Source: Pedobacter miscanthi
GTDB lineage: Bacteria; Bacteroidota; Bacteroidia; Sphingobacteriales; Sphingobacteriaceae
DNA: 64,000 nucleotides
NCBI RefSeq assembly: GCF_003315595.1
Contig: NZ_QNQU01000017.1
Span: forward strand, 62,001 to 126,000
Direction: 5' to 3'
Under the pieces are notes generated by a model that worked only from the letters and a program-made list of their open reading frames with translations, did not search any database and was not told the DNA's origin. Shown one piece after another: positions 27,857-37,500 of this stretch (the stretch's first letter is position 1; every line of letters starts with the position of its first letter). Both the position numbers and the translations under genes were made by a program.

Positions 27857-27962
27857 GAGAGAATGAAATAAAATTTCTCATTTGCAGAGCAGGGATGATT
27901 TTCAAAGTAAAGAAAAGATGTTAGGGGGGAGGATGAAATGCTGTAAAAGTGCCTTTAAATAG

Positions 27963-27995
27963 TAAATGCCCATCTTTCGATGAGCTTTTAATTAG
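27963..27995 (-). terminator. tRNA-Met terminator hairpin (repeat copy F)
   Basis: Directly after the tRNA on minus: CTAATTAAAAGCTCATC-GAAA-GATGGGCAT. This is the copy that belongs to the intact tRNA and presumably the origin of copies A-E. Its T-tract is worse (GGGCATTTACT) than in copies A-D. Confidence 0.7.
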
Positions 27996-28069
27996 TAGCG
28001 GGGAGCAGGATCGAACTGCCGACCTCAGGGTTATGAATCCTGCGCTCTAACCATCTGAGCTACCCCGCC
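27996..28069 (-). tRNA. tRNA-Met (CAT)
   Basis: 74-nt cloverleaf on minus. Acceptor GGCGGGG pairs with CCCCGCT, D-arm begins TAGCTCAG, the anticodon loop is TTCATAA giving CAT, and the T-arm is GGCAG-TTCGATC-CTGCT; discriminator A, no encoded CCA. The base of the anticodon stem has an A-C mismatch. Whether it is elongator Met, initiator or a tRNA-Ile2 precursor needs a covariance model; the sequence looks like elongator Met. It is the apparent target of the island. Confidence 0.92.
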
Positions 28070-28492
28070 GGGTAAATATTTACTTAATAACGTAAATACC
28101 GATGTGGTTATTTTTAAGAGCTGCAAATATAGAATAAATATACATTTTAATAAAAAGAAATGTGAAAAATACTTTAAGGCCTTAATGCTCAGTAAATTTA
28201 AATGAATTTGAAGTGCTTAAAATTGAAATACGCGCTTAAAATAGTGACAGGTTTCCTTCTTAATGTAGGGTAAAACGTCGCTTTCTGCAATTGGTTAAAT
28301 TAAACAAAGCGGAAAACGTTCAACTAATTAACCGGTTGGTCACAATATGGTTTTTAATGCAGATCAGGCCAGAATATTGGTGACCAGGGTTATTTAACAC
28401 TACAATAATTAGGTTTTCTGTTAGTTTAAGCATGGTTTTGGGTAAAAAAGGTTCTGTTTCAGGCTTTGGAACGTCTGTTTGATACAAAATAA

Positions 28493-29070
28493 GGTCGGCG
28501 CCGGACTTATTTAGTTCCAACGAGGGTGAAATAAGTGTCAATGAGGGTGAAATAAGTTCCAAACAGGGCTTATTTTGTGTCAACGAGGGGTGACAAAAGG
28601 TCGGCGCCGGACTTATTTAGTTCCAACGAGGGTGAAATAAGTGTCAATGAGGGTGAAATAAGTTCCAAACAGGGCTTATTTTGTGTCAACGAGGGGTGAC
28701 AAAAGGTCGGCGCCGGACTTATTTAGTTCCAACGAGGGTGAAATAAGTGTCAATGAGGGTGAAATAAGTTCCAAACAGGGCTTATTTTGTGTCAACGAGG
28801 GGTGACAAAAGGTCGGCGCCGGACTTATTTAGTTCCAACGAGGGTGAAATAAGTGTCAACGAGGGTGAAATAAGTTCGAAACCGAGCTTGTTTAGTTCCA
28901 ACGAGGGTGAAATAAGTATCAACGAGGGTAAAATAAGTATCAACGGGGGTGAAATAAGTATCAACGAGGGTGCAATAAGTACCAACAAGGGTGAAATATG
29001 TGTCAACGAGGGTGAGATAAGTATCAACGAGGGTGAAATATGTGTCAACGAGGGTGAAATAGACCCTTCC
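28493..29070. repeat. Nested 21-bp / 106-bp tandem repeat array (iteron-like)
   Basis: A 106-bp unit starting GGTCGGCGCCGGACTT begins at 28493, 28599, 28705 and 28811. Inside it, and alone from about 28900 to 29065, runs a 21-bp unit around AACGAGGGTGAAATAAGT with 1-4 changes per copy; I count roughly 20 copies. CTTATTT and AAATAAG words give local hairpins. The 106-bp period is not a multiple of three and both strands are open, so it is not coding. 28070-28492 before it shows nothing else. Confidence 0.85.
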
Positions 29071-29182
29071 TAAAATAGCTTGATTGGCAGTGCGCCGTTT
29101 AGCGGTAATCAGGGTGATTTAAGCGATGTTCAATAAAAAATATTCCCCGGCAAACCATACAGGCCACCGGGGATGTATTTTA

Positions 29183-29671
29183 CTATGGTTGTGGTGGCGT
29201 AAAGGTTTTTGCTTTTCGCTGTCCAGGGAAACGTTGACTAAGGTCGTCGTAAATGGCCTGCGATCCTGGCACGCTCGACCGGCTTGCACCCTTTACCGTA
29301 TGATAGAAAATAAGGGCGGCTTCGTAAGCTTCGCTGCCAGCCGCCATTCCTGCATCTTCTACAGATGTAATCAGCGTATTTAACTGTTGAAAAATATCAT
29401 ACAGGATGGCGGCCAGTTCATAATCTTTTATGGGTTCTTCCAGGTCCATAAATATGGGTACCAGGCTTGGGTTATGCCTGGCATATTCCAGCGTTTTTTC
29501 GACGAAACTAAGGGTTTTGTTACCCATTTTTAACATCTTCCTGCGCTCTTCAGGTGCCAAACTAATCGTTAATACATTGTTTAGGTTGGCCTTAAATGCA
29601 AGTATTGCATCTGTGCTTTTTTGTACCTGCTCTGGTGTAATCACCGTCGAAATTCTGTTTTTCGAACTCAT
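29183..29671 (-). CDS. Conserved-looking helical hypothetical protein (162 aa)
   Basis: 162 aa from the ATG at 29671 (MSSKNRISTVITPEQV); the frame to 29809 adds a leader of poor quality. Mostly helical: VQKSTDAILAFKANLNNVLTI, APEERRKMLKMGNKT, a Pro-rich tail. No signal peptide. Resembles helical proteins I have seen in Bacteroidota genomes without known function. Stands alone beside the tandem array. Confidence 0.6.
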   Translation of the reverse strand: MSSKNRISTVITPEQVQKSTDAILAFKANLNNVLTISLAPEERRKMLKMGNKTLSFVEKTLEYARHNPSLVPIFMDLEEPIKDYELAAILYDIFQQLNTLITSVEDAGMAAGSEAYEAALIFYHTVKGASRSSVPGSQAIYDDLSQRFPGQRKAKTFTPPQP

Positions 29672-30000
29672 AATCCTGTTTTTTAAGTTATAAATAAATG
29701 TTAAGGCAAACGGTACCAATAGCGGCCAGGGCGGCAGGGTTTCGCCAAAAACGCTAACAAATTCTTCAAACGGAGCTTCAGCAAAACCGACTATACGGCC
29801 ATGCTGCATTTGAAATTTATCTGGGATAAAAAATGGGATAATGCTTTCTACGGTGATTCCCGGTAAAACACAAGTGAATATAATTGTTTTTTAGGAAAAA
29901 AGAAAATGGGAATGGGTTTGGCGTCGGGCGTTTAGCGTTTCGCGTTAATTAACTGGTTTACAGTTTGCAGTTAATCAAAGTCAATGCATCCCCCTCAAGT

Positions 30001-30295
30001 TATCGTCATTTCGAGCGAAGTGCAACGCAGTCGAGAACCACGTAAGTGCTCAGCAAAGCTAAATCTATCGAGCAGATCTCTCCATTCCACTGCGTTCCAG
30101 TCGAGATGACGGCTCGTTTATTAAGTTGTAATCCTGAACGTAGTGGAAGTTTCTCGATTCCACTGCGTTTCTTCCGATAGTTATCGAAACTAGATGACAT
30201 TACGTTTTATTGGAATCTATTAAGTACAAATTTTGCATTTCGGTATTCGAAATCAACTACATCAATCTTAACAATAAAACAATTAAGCAATGAAC
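30001..30295 (+). repeat. Left arm of a ~300-bp inverted repeat (REP-like palindrome plus tail)
   Basis: 30004-30112 is an imperfect palindrome (TCATTTCGAGCGAAGTGCAA ... CAGTCGAGATGACGG), followed by a tail to 30295. The reverse complement lies at 45421-45691, nearly identical except for about 23 extra bases here (30038-30060) and a few substitutions. The weaker similarity extends left to about 29930. The palindrome also occurs at 33970 and 34302. Confidence 0.85.
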
Positions 30296-30530
30296 GAATG
30301 AAGGATAACAAAAGACCAATGAAAGAATGATAATTAACCAATGAGAAGTGAACCAATAAACAATAGCAAACAAACCAATGGCATTTGAAATGGAATCCGG
30401 CAATAAAACAATGAACCAATAAGCGGTAAACGAATGACAAATGAACGAATGACAAGTGAGCCAATGAGGGGTAAACCAATGACCAATGAACCAATGACAA
30501 GTGAACCAACGAGCGAATAAATCAACCAAA
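30283..30530. repeat. Low-complexity ACCAATGA/ACGAATGA tract
   Basis: About 25 loosely repeated 8-10-mers such as CCAATGA, CGAATGA, ACAAGTGA. Related tracts occur at 34503-34550, 45355-45440 (opposite strand) and in 51400-51900. Open frames here on minus (SLVHWSLV...) are artefacts of the repeat. Confidence 0.7.
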
Positions 30531-30621
30531 TTAAGTAACTGTTGCAGATGTAGAATAAATTACCTTTCTTTAGAAAAATAATATTAAAAAATTCCGGAAA
30601 TTATCCTGGTAGAGTACTAAC

Positions 30622-31002
30622 ATGGCAGAAAAGAAAAAATTTACACTCGAGTACGAAGTTAGATCGTCGCCAAGAATATTGTATAGTTTTATTAGTGAAC
30701 CTAATGGCTTATCGCAATGGTTTGCCGATGATGTAAATTTCCGCGATCAGGTATATACTTTTACCTGGGATGATGAGCAGTTAAAGGCCAAAATGGTTTT
30801 GGCGAAAGAAAATAAACTGGTAAAGTTTAAATGGCTTGATGATGAACCTCAATGTTATTTTGAGATGGAAATTGTTCAGGACGAACTAACCAATGATGTA
30901 GCCCTCTCGATCACTGATTTTACCACAGACGAACTCCTTTCAGAGAAAAAATTAATCTGGGACAACCAGATCGATTACCTGATTAGCGTATTGGGTGCAT
31001 AA
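30622..31002 (+). CDS. START-like / SRPBCC-fold domain protein
   Basis: 126 aa with the SRPBCC layout: FTLEYEVRSSPRILYSFISE, LSQWFADDVNFRD, YTFTWDD, KFKWLDDE and a long C-terminal helix. This compact START-like family is common in Bacteroidota upstream of LptF/G genes. Ligand unknown. 30 bp before the permease gene, likely co-transcribed. Confidence 0.8.
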   Translation: MAEKKKFTLEYEVRSSPRILYSFISEPNGLSQWFADDVNFRDQVYTFTWDDEQLKAKMVLAKENKLVKFKWLDDEPQCYFEMEIVQDELTNDVALSITDFTTDELLSEKKLIWDNQIDYLISVLGA

Positions 31003-31032
31003 TATTAACTCGGCATTGTTTACCTTTGTAGG

Positions 31033-32457
31033 GTGAAAAAAATACATCTTCTATTAGTAAAAGCATTTATAAGGCCATTCATAGCAACGTTTTTTGTTAT
31101 GATGTTCATCCTGTTGATGTTCTTCCTGTTTAAATGGATTGATGATTTAATAGGTAAAGGTTTCGAATGGTATACCATTTTAGAGCTGATGTATTATGCT
31201 TCGGCGGCAAATGTATCTATGGCTTTGCCACTTTCGGTACTGCTTTCGTCTATCATGACCTTTGGTACACTGGGCGAAAACTACGAACTGGTGGCCATCA
31301 AATCAGCAGGTATTTCACTGCAAAAAGCCATGCGGCCTTTATTTGTGGTGATTTTGATCCTTACCGTAAGCTCCTTCTTTTTTGCCAATTACATGCTGCC
31401 CAAGGCCAATTTAAAATTCGGCTCCCTGCTTTACGATATCCGTAATAAAAAACTTTCTTTCCTGATTAAACCGGGTGTGTTTAACAATGCCATCCCGGGT
31501 TATGCCATCCGTGTCGATTCAAAAGAAGAAGATGGTACGCTGCATAACATCATGATTTACGACCACAGGGAAAACAATGGCATTCCAAAAATTATCCTGG
31601 CGAAAGAAGGCAAAATGGGTAAAACTGCCGATGGTAAATTTTTGGTGCTGAACCTTAAAAACGGGGTACAGTATGAAGAACAGGCATCGAAAAACGGGAT
31701 GTATAACCCAAGACAGATCTTCACCCGGAACCGTTTTAAGGAAACCGAACCCCGTTTCGACCTTTCTTCTTTTAACCAGAGCAGTACCGACCCGAATGCT
31801 TTTGGCAACAGTACACCCATGCTTAACTTAAAGGGTATTGTGAAAAAACGCGATTCGCTTACCAAACAGCTCGATACCATACAAACCAGGACCATGGCTA
31901 ACCTGGTCAGTAACTTTAAGCAGTTTAATACCGCTGTGGGGTATACGAAGATAAAAGCCGTACCGAAAAAGATCGATGATGTAATACTGAAAGATATCCC
32001 TAACGGATCGCGGAAACTGGCGCTCGATAATGCTACCAATGTTGTTGCGGGTATGATGCAGCATATCCCCAACTGGGGGCCAAGGCAAACCGATTTAACA
32101 GGCGAAATTATTTTTACCACGGTAGAATACCAGCGTAAGTTTACCCTGGCGGCTTCCTGTATCCTCTTGTTTTTTATTGGTGCACCTTTAGGCGCTATTA
32201 TCAGAAAAGGGGGCATGGGTTTACCCGTAGTAGTGGCCATCTGTTTCTTCCTCGTATACCACATCATTACCACGGTTGCCGAAAAATCGGCGCGCGAAGG
32301 CAACTTAAACCCGATATTCGGAATGTGGCTCGCCATCATTGTGCTCTCGCCACTGGCCGCATTTTTAACCTATAAGGCTACGGTTGATTCGGCACTTTTT
32401 GATGTAAATTACTACAAGGAACTCATCACTAAAGTGTTTAAAAAGAAGGCGAAATAA
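31033..32457 (+). CDS. LptF/LptG-family LPS export permease (YjgP/YjgQ)
   Basis: 474 aa. Six membrane segments in the family pattern: three near 15-115 (IRPFIATFFVMMFILLMFFL...), a periplasmic beta-jellyroll (about 120-350) and three near 375-460. Start is GTG at 31033. It should pass lipopolysaccharide from the inner membrane to the Lpt bridge with an LptB ATPase encoded elsewhere. A TACCTTTG promoter-like motif ends 4 bp before the start, so a leaderless transcript is possible. Confidence 0.9.
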   Translation: MKKIHLLLVKAFIRPFIATFFVMMFILLMFFLFKWIDDLIGKGFEWYTILELMYYASAANVSMALPLSVLLSSIMTFGTLGENYELVAIKSAGISLQKAMRPLFVVILILTVSSFFFANYMLPKANLKFGSLLYDIRNKKLSFLIKPGVFNNAIPGYAIRVDSKEEDGTLHNIMIYDHRENNGIPKIILAKEGKMGKTADGKFLVLNLKNGVQYEEQASKNGMYNPRQIFTRNRFKETEPRFDLSSFNQSSTDPNAFGNSTPMLNLKGIVKKRDSLTKQLDTIQTRTMANLVSNFKQFNTAVGYTKIKAVPKKIDDVILKDIPNGSRKLALDNATNVVAGMMQHIPNWGPRQTDLTGEIIFTTVEYQRKFTLAASCILLFFIGAPLGAIIRKGGMGLPVVVAICFFLVYHIITTVAEKSAREGNLNPIFGMWLAIIVLSPLAAFLTYKATVDSALFDVNYYKELITKVFKKKAK

Positions 32458-32515
32458 GCGCTATTTCCTTTACTTACAAATGATATTTTAATCCGAATAA
32501 TGCTCAATAAGGTTG

Positions 32516-32523
32516 TACATTTG
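32516..32523 (+). promoter_or_regulatory. TAnnTTTG promoter element before ribBA
   Basis: TACATTTG fits the Bacteroidota -7 consensus, 75 bp before the likely ribBA start, leaving a short untranslated leader. No FMN riboswitch is recognisable in that leader. Confidence 0.4.
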
Positions 32524-32597
32524 TATGGGTTTTTGCAACAACGTAAAACTACATTTAATGTACTTTACGCAAGCTTTGCCCCATAATGCTATATAAA

Positions 32598-33809
32598 ATG
32601 CAAACAAAATTAAACACAATAGAAGAAGCCATCGCAGATATAAAAGCTGGTAAAGTGATTATTGTTGTAGATGACGAGAATAGAGAAAACGAAGGTGATT
32701 TTTTAACGGCTGCCGAAAATGCAACCCCCGAGATCATCAACTTTATGGCCACTTATGGTCGTGGTTTAATCTGTGCCCCTTTAACAGAAGAGCGTTGCAA
32801 AGAGTTAAACCTGAACCTGATGGTGGGCAAGAATACCGCGGCTTACGAAACCAATTTTACGGTTTCGGTTGATCTTGTTGGGCATGGTTGTACTACCGGT
32901 ATTTCGGCCAGCGACCGTTCTAAAACCATGCTGGCTTTGGTTGATCCTAAAACCGATCCTGAAGAACTGGGCAGACCCGGACATATTTTTCCATTAATTG
33001 CGAAAGATGGTGGTGTAATCCGTCGTGCAGGTCATACCGAAGCTGCGGTAGATTTAGCCCGTTTGGCCGGAATGAAACCTGCAGGTTTACTGGTAGAGAT
33101 TTTAAAGGAAGATGGCGAAATGGCCCGTTTACCGGATCTTTTCAAAATTGCAGAACAACACCAGTTAAAAATTATATCAATCGAAGACCTGATTGCTTAC
33201 CGTTTAAAGATAGACAGTTTAATCAAACAGGAAGTAACCATCGATTTACCTACCGCCTGGGGCGATTTTAAAATGACTGCTTATACGCAGCTGGATAATA
33301 ATGCAACCCACCTGGCGATTTCTAAAGGAAGCTGGAATGCCGATGAACCGATTCTGGCCCGTGTACACAGCTCGTGCGTCACCGGCGATATTTTCGGTTC
33401 GTGCCGTTGCGATTGTGGTCCGCAGTTACACAAAGCTTTAGAGATGATCGAGAAAGAAGGCAAAGGTATTGTGGTTTACATGAACCAGGAGGGAAGGGGT
33501 ATTGGCCTGATTAATAAATTACGTTCGTACAACTTACAGGATGCCGGTTTCGATACGGTAGAGGCAAACATTAAGTTAGGCTTTAAAGGCGACGAACGCG
33601 ATTATGGCGTAGGTGCACAGATCCTCCGCTCAGAAGGGGTAACCAAAATGCGTTTAATGAGCAACAACCCAACCAAAAGGGCCGGCTTAATAGGTTATGG
33701 TTTAGAGGTGGTAGAAAATATTCCGATCGAGATTGCAAGCAACAAACATAACGAGCGTTACCTGGCCACCAAAAGAGACAAAATGGGGCACTCGATTATG
33801 AAAGGATAA
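32598..33809 (+). CDS. ribBA: Bifunctional 3,4-dihydroxy-2-butanone-4-phosphate synthase / GTP cyclohydrolase II
   Basis: About 403 aa; I use the ATG at 32598, though 32586 (four residues more) is also possible. N-terminal RibB: VVDDENRENEGDF near residue 24, HTEAAVDLA near residue 150. C-terminal RibA with zinc cysteines in SSCVTGDIFGSCRCDCG and substrate loop NQEGRGIGL. Makes both precursors of riboflavin biosynthesis. Follows lptF/G with a 140-bp gap and its own promoter motif. Confidence 0.96.
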   Translation: MQTKLNTIEEAIADIKAGKVIIVVDDENRENEGDFLTAAENATPEIINFMATYGRGLICAPLTEERCKELNLNLMVGKNTAAYETNFTVSVDLVGHGCTTGISASDRSKTMLALVDPKTDPEELGRPGHIFPLIAKDGGVIRRAGHTEAAVDLARLAGMKPAGLLVEILKEDGEMARLPDLFKIAEQHQLKIISIEDLIAYRLKIDSLIKQEVTIDLPTAWGDFKMTAYTQLDNNATHLAISKGSWNADEPILARVHSSCVTGDIFGSCRCDCGPQLHKALEMIEKEGKGIVVYMNQEGRGIGLINKLRSYNLQDAGFDTVEANIKLGFKGDERDYGVGAQILRSEGVTKMRLMSNNPTKRAGLIGYGLEVVENIPIEIASNKHNERYLATKRDKMGHSIMKG

Positions 33810-33969
33810 GGATTGAGTCTGGCGTATTGGGTTTGGCGTTAGGCGCTTCCAAACATAATGCCAATATCAGGATAGTAATAAAAAAGCCAGTGATTGAATT
33901 GATGTTCAGTTACTGGCTTTTTTGGTTTTATGTAGGGGTTTTCCCCATGCGGGGCATCTCACTCGCGGT

Positions 33970-34224
33970 CGTCATTTCGAGCGGAGTGCAACGAAGTCGA
34001 GAACCACGAAGTGCTCAGCGAAGCTAAATCTATCTCGAGATAGATCTCTCCGCTTCGCTTTGCTCCGGTCGAGATGACGAGTTTTCTATTGGAGTCTGCC
34101 ATTTGTAGCGTAGTCGAAGGGTAAGCAATTACCAATTAACCAATTTAAACAATTAACCGGTTAAAAGCTTTCTTTATCAGATCCTGAAATAAATTCAGGA
34201 TGACGTGTGGCGGGAGTAAACCAT
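33970..34224. repeat. REP-like palindrome with tail, direct repeat unit 1
   Basis: Palindrome GTCATTTCGAGCGGAGTGCA ... CCGGTCGAGATGACGA at 33971-34081 followed by about 140 bp of tail (TTTCTATTGGAGTCTGCC ... TTCAGGATGACGTG). The tail carries a small hairpin TCCTGAAATAAATTCAGGA. Repeated almost identically at 34302-34511. Confidence 0.75.
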
Positions 34225-34301
34225 TGCAATTCCGAAACCTGTTCCATTTTGTCCGTCGCGAATCAACCTCCCAGTGTGGGTCATCCTCCCACGCAATTCG
34301 T

Positions 34302-34511
34302 AATTTCGAGCGGAGTGCAACGAAGTCGAGAAATCTATCTCGAGATAGATCTCTCCGCTTCGCTTTGCTCCGGTCGAGATGACGAATTTTCTATTGGAGT
34401 CTGCCATTTGTAGCGTAGTCGAAGGGTAAGCAATTACCAATTAACCGGTTAAAAGCTTTCTTTATCAGATCCTGAAATAAATTCAGGATGACGTGTAGCG
34501 GTAGTAAACCA
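34302..34511. repeat. REP-like palindrome with tail, direct repeat unit 2
   Basis: Second copy of the unit at 33970, lacking the CCACGAAGTGCTCAGCGAAG segment inside the palindrome and an AATTTAAACAATTAACC stretch in the tail. Otherwise nearly identical, including the terminal TTCAGGATGACGTG. Followed by an ACCAATGA tract to 34558. Confidence 0.75.
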
Positions 34512-34558
34512 ATGACCAATGGCCAATGACCAGTGAACCAATGCCCAGTGAACTAAAC

Positions 34559-37500
34559 CTACCTTCTCTCTTTCCCTTTACTCTGATTAATAATCGCGTC
34601 CTTATTGATCGATTTATTCGTTTTAACAGGGGCTTCGCTTTGTTTACGCTTTAAATTACGGCGGTACGCACCCGAAATTTTCTGGATAAACTCTTTAAAC
34701 GTATCAAACTGTTGCGTGTACAATAAACCGAACGAAGTTACATTCGCCGTCGGACTGATTCCGCTGTTTAAGAAAATACTTTGCTGGGTGGGTGGTTTGT
34801 TGGCCGCTTTGATTGTTAAACTACCATCTTTCCTTAATAAAAATAAGGCCTCAACCTCTCTACCTACGTTATTATCGCCAAAGTTGATCAGGGTGAAATC
34901 GTTTACACTGTTCCTGTCTACAATACCTGCGTTGATAATTAAACGGTCGTTAAAGAATTTGAACGATGCATTTGCCTCGCTCAGTGAGCGCACGTTTAAA
35001 TCCACAAAGTTTAAATTTAACGACGACAGTACATTGTTAAACTGGTTAAATACCAGTTCGGTAGCTGTACTGGTTGCGGTAGAACTCAGCTGGTTTCCGA
35101 TCGATTCTCCACCATTACCAGGCGCAAAACTCCTTCTGATAATTAAACTGAAAGCCTGTAAATTCAGGTTGTTCTGGTCGCTGAAATAAGTCTGAAGCTC
35201 CTCTTTGATCGATGGCTGTGAAGGGAAATTGATGTCCAGTTTAATATCAGGTTTTAGCAGTAGTCCGGTTAATCCCATCTCTACTTCGGTATTTACCCGC
35301 TGGTTGGCATTGCTACTCGCATCGCGGTTAGCTGCTTTATATAAATCGTTCAAACTTGCCCTTAAAGCATATACTGCCCTTAAATTGATCTGTGCAGCCG
35401 TAGGATTACCCGTCCAGCGGATGGTTCCGCCCTGCCTGATGTCGAACTTCTTATTAATAACCTCCTGGGCCGTAAAATCAAAACTTCCGGTTTCAATAAT
35501 GTAATCGCCCGACATCTCGAAATCGCCAAAACTATTGATGTTCAGGTTCAGTTCAGCATTACCTTTGCCACTCAGGTTACCCAGTGTGGTATAAATATTT
35601 GCTGTGGTATTCGGGTCGATGGTGAGCTTGAACGTAAGCGTAATACCATCGAAATTGGTCTTTTTCTTTACAACAACAGAAGAATCGCGACTCACAAAAT
35701 TGATGAAATCTTTATCGGAGATCGTTTCCGAACTGTTTAAAGGCAGGTTAAAAACCGTTCCTTTTTCGGTTTTCGCCTTAATATCAATTTTCATCTTATT
35801 CGTTGGTCCCGTAAAAGTAAATACCCCGGTACCATAAGCGCGGCCATAATAAACCGAGTTGTCTTTAGCTGTCGTATTCAGGGCCATTAAATTATTGGCT
35901 TCCACCTTTACATTTAAAGTAGGGTAATTGATGTCGTTTAAATCAACAGTACCTTCTTTTACGGTAGCTTCGTGGCCTTCCAGGTCGTTTATTGTAAAGT
36001 TATTTAATTTGATTACGCTGTTGTTTACCTCTACCTTATCGGTAATTACATAGGTAGTTTTCAGGTAGTTTACCATCAGCTGTCCCTTATCCAGGGCTAC
36101 ACTTCCGTTAATCTCCGGTTTATCAAACTTCCCTTTAACGGTTAAATCAGCAGAGATGTTTCCTTTTAAATTCGATACCAGCTCTTTTACAAAAGGCTCC
36201 AGGATGGTGAGTTTGCTCTCGCTCATTTTAAGTCCGAGGTCTATTTCTTTCTCTTTAAGGTCGAGGTTTCCCGTAAGTTTAAAAGTTTCCGAATCGTCTG
36301 CTACCACGCGGGTAAACACATTTATTTTTTTGCTCTCGTTATTGTATGATGAGGTATCGGTTAAGGTTCCGATGTAAATATCATTAAAGTTCAGGGAGTC
36401 GATTTTTAAATCGTCGGTTACCCTTGGGGCTTTTAACACGCCGTACAAATCCGTTGTTCCATTGGCATTTCCGCCCAGCTTAACACCAAAACCTTTGGTA
36501 AAAGGGTTAAGTGTTTTGAGGTTAAAATCTTTAAAACCTACGCTGATGAGGTCTTTCGGGTCTTCCGAAATCAATCCATCAATAATCAGTTGCTGTTTTC
36601 CGTTGGTGAGGTCGAAGTTGGTGATTTCTGTTTTACCATTGTTCAGCACAATACGCACTTTCTCCTGGATACGCCATTCTTCATTATTGATTTTCAGAAT
36701 AGATGGCAATATGCTCAGGCGGGCCGTAGTATCCTGGTTTTTCGTAAACTCTACCAAACCGTTCAAATCGAGCTGATTGGCCTCATCCGAATTCGACATC
36801 TTTACGTTAAAAGCCAGACTATCGCTCCGCAGGATGTTCGAAATGTTGACATCTTTAATAAATAAACTGTCGTTAATCTGCACTCGATCGGAAGTTACAA
36901 TCAGCTGGAGCTGTTGCGTGGTGGTGTTTTCATCCAGGATGATGTTGTTTACCACAATGCCGTTGTATTTCAGTTTCCGCACAAACCCGTTTAAGGTGGC
37001 CTTATTGTTCCTCGAATCAAATTCGCCGGTTAGCGTTGCGCCTTCTTCCAGTTCTAAACCAGGCGCGAAAAGCTGTGCCAGCGGTTCGAACTTTTTAACC
37101 ATCAGGTTAAACTCAAAAATCTGATTTTTGTATTTGATAATATCCGCCTGTAAAGATGGGATATAGGTTTTGGCAATCGCTTTGTAATACGAAACAATAG
37201 AATTGAGGTCGTATTCGCCTTTAATGTTCGCATCTAGAATATCTGAGCGGATATCCAGCACACGGTTGGCACCGGTACCATTGGCCGTAAGCTGAACCGA
37301 ATCTACACTATAGGTACCCTTAGGGTTTTTTAAACTGATTTCTTCGATTAATAATTTGCCTGAAATGTTATTGAGGTTCGTACCCGAAAAGTTGGTGGTA
37401 AACTTGGCGTCAACCATCAGCGAATCTTTCAGCAGTTTTAAGGCTTTCAACTTCGCTTTAGAAATGGTTGCATTAAAATTGAATACCGGTAACTTAGGGT

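Noticed and set aside
28493..29070. CRISPR array
   Set aside because: No unique spacers of constant length between repeats and no cas genes in the window.
28782..29073. Long open frames on both strands in the 21-bp array (LISPSLT- and NEGEIS-type repeats)
   Set aside because: Frames exist on both strands because the 21-bp unit lacks stops; the 106-bp period is not a multiple of three and no start signal or flanking domain is present.
30207..30529. Three overlapping minus-strand frames of SLVHWSLV type
   Set aside because: Products of the CAATGA-type low-complexity tract; all three frames are open and the peptides are repetitive.
32524..32597. FMN riboswitch before ribBA
   Set aside because: The leader is only about 70 nt and lacks the conserved RFN-element stems.
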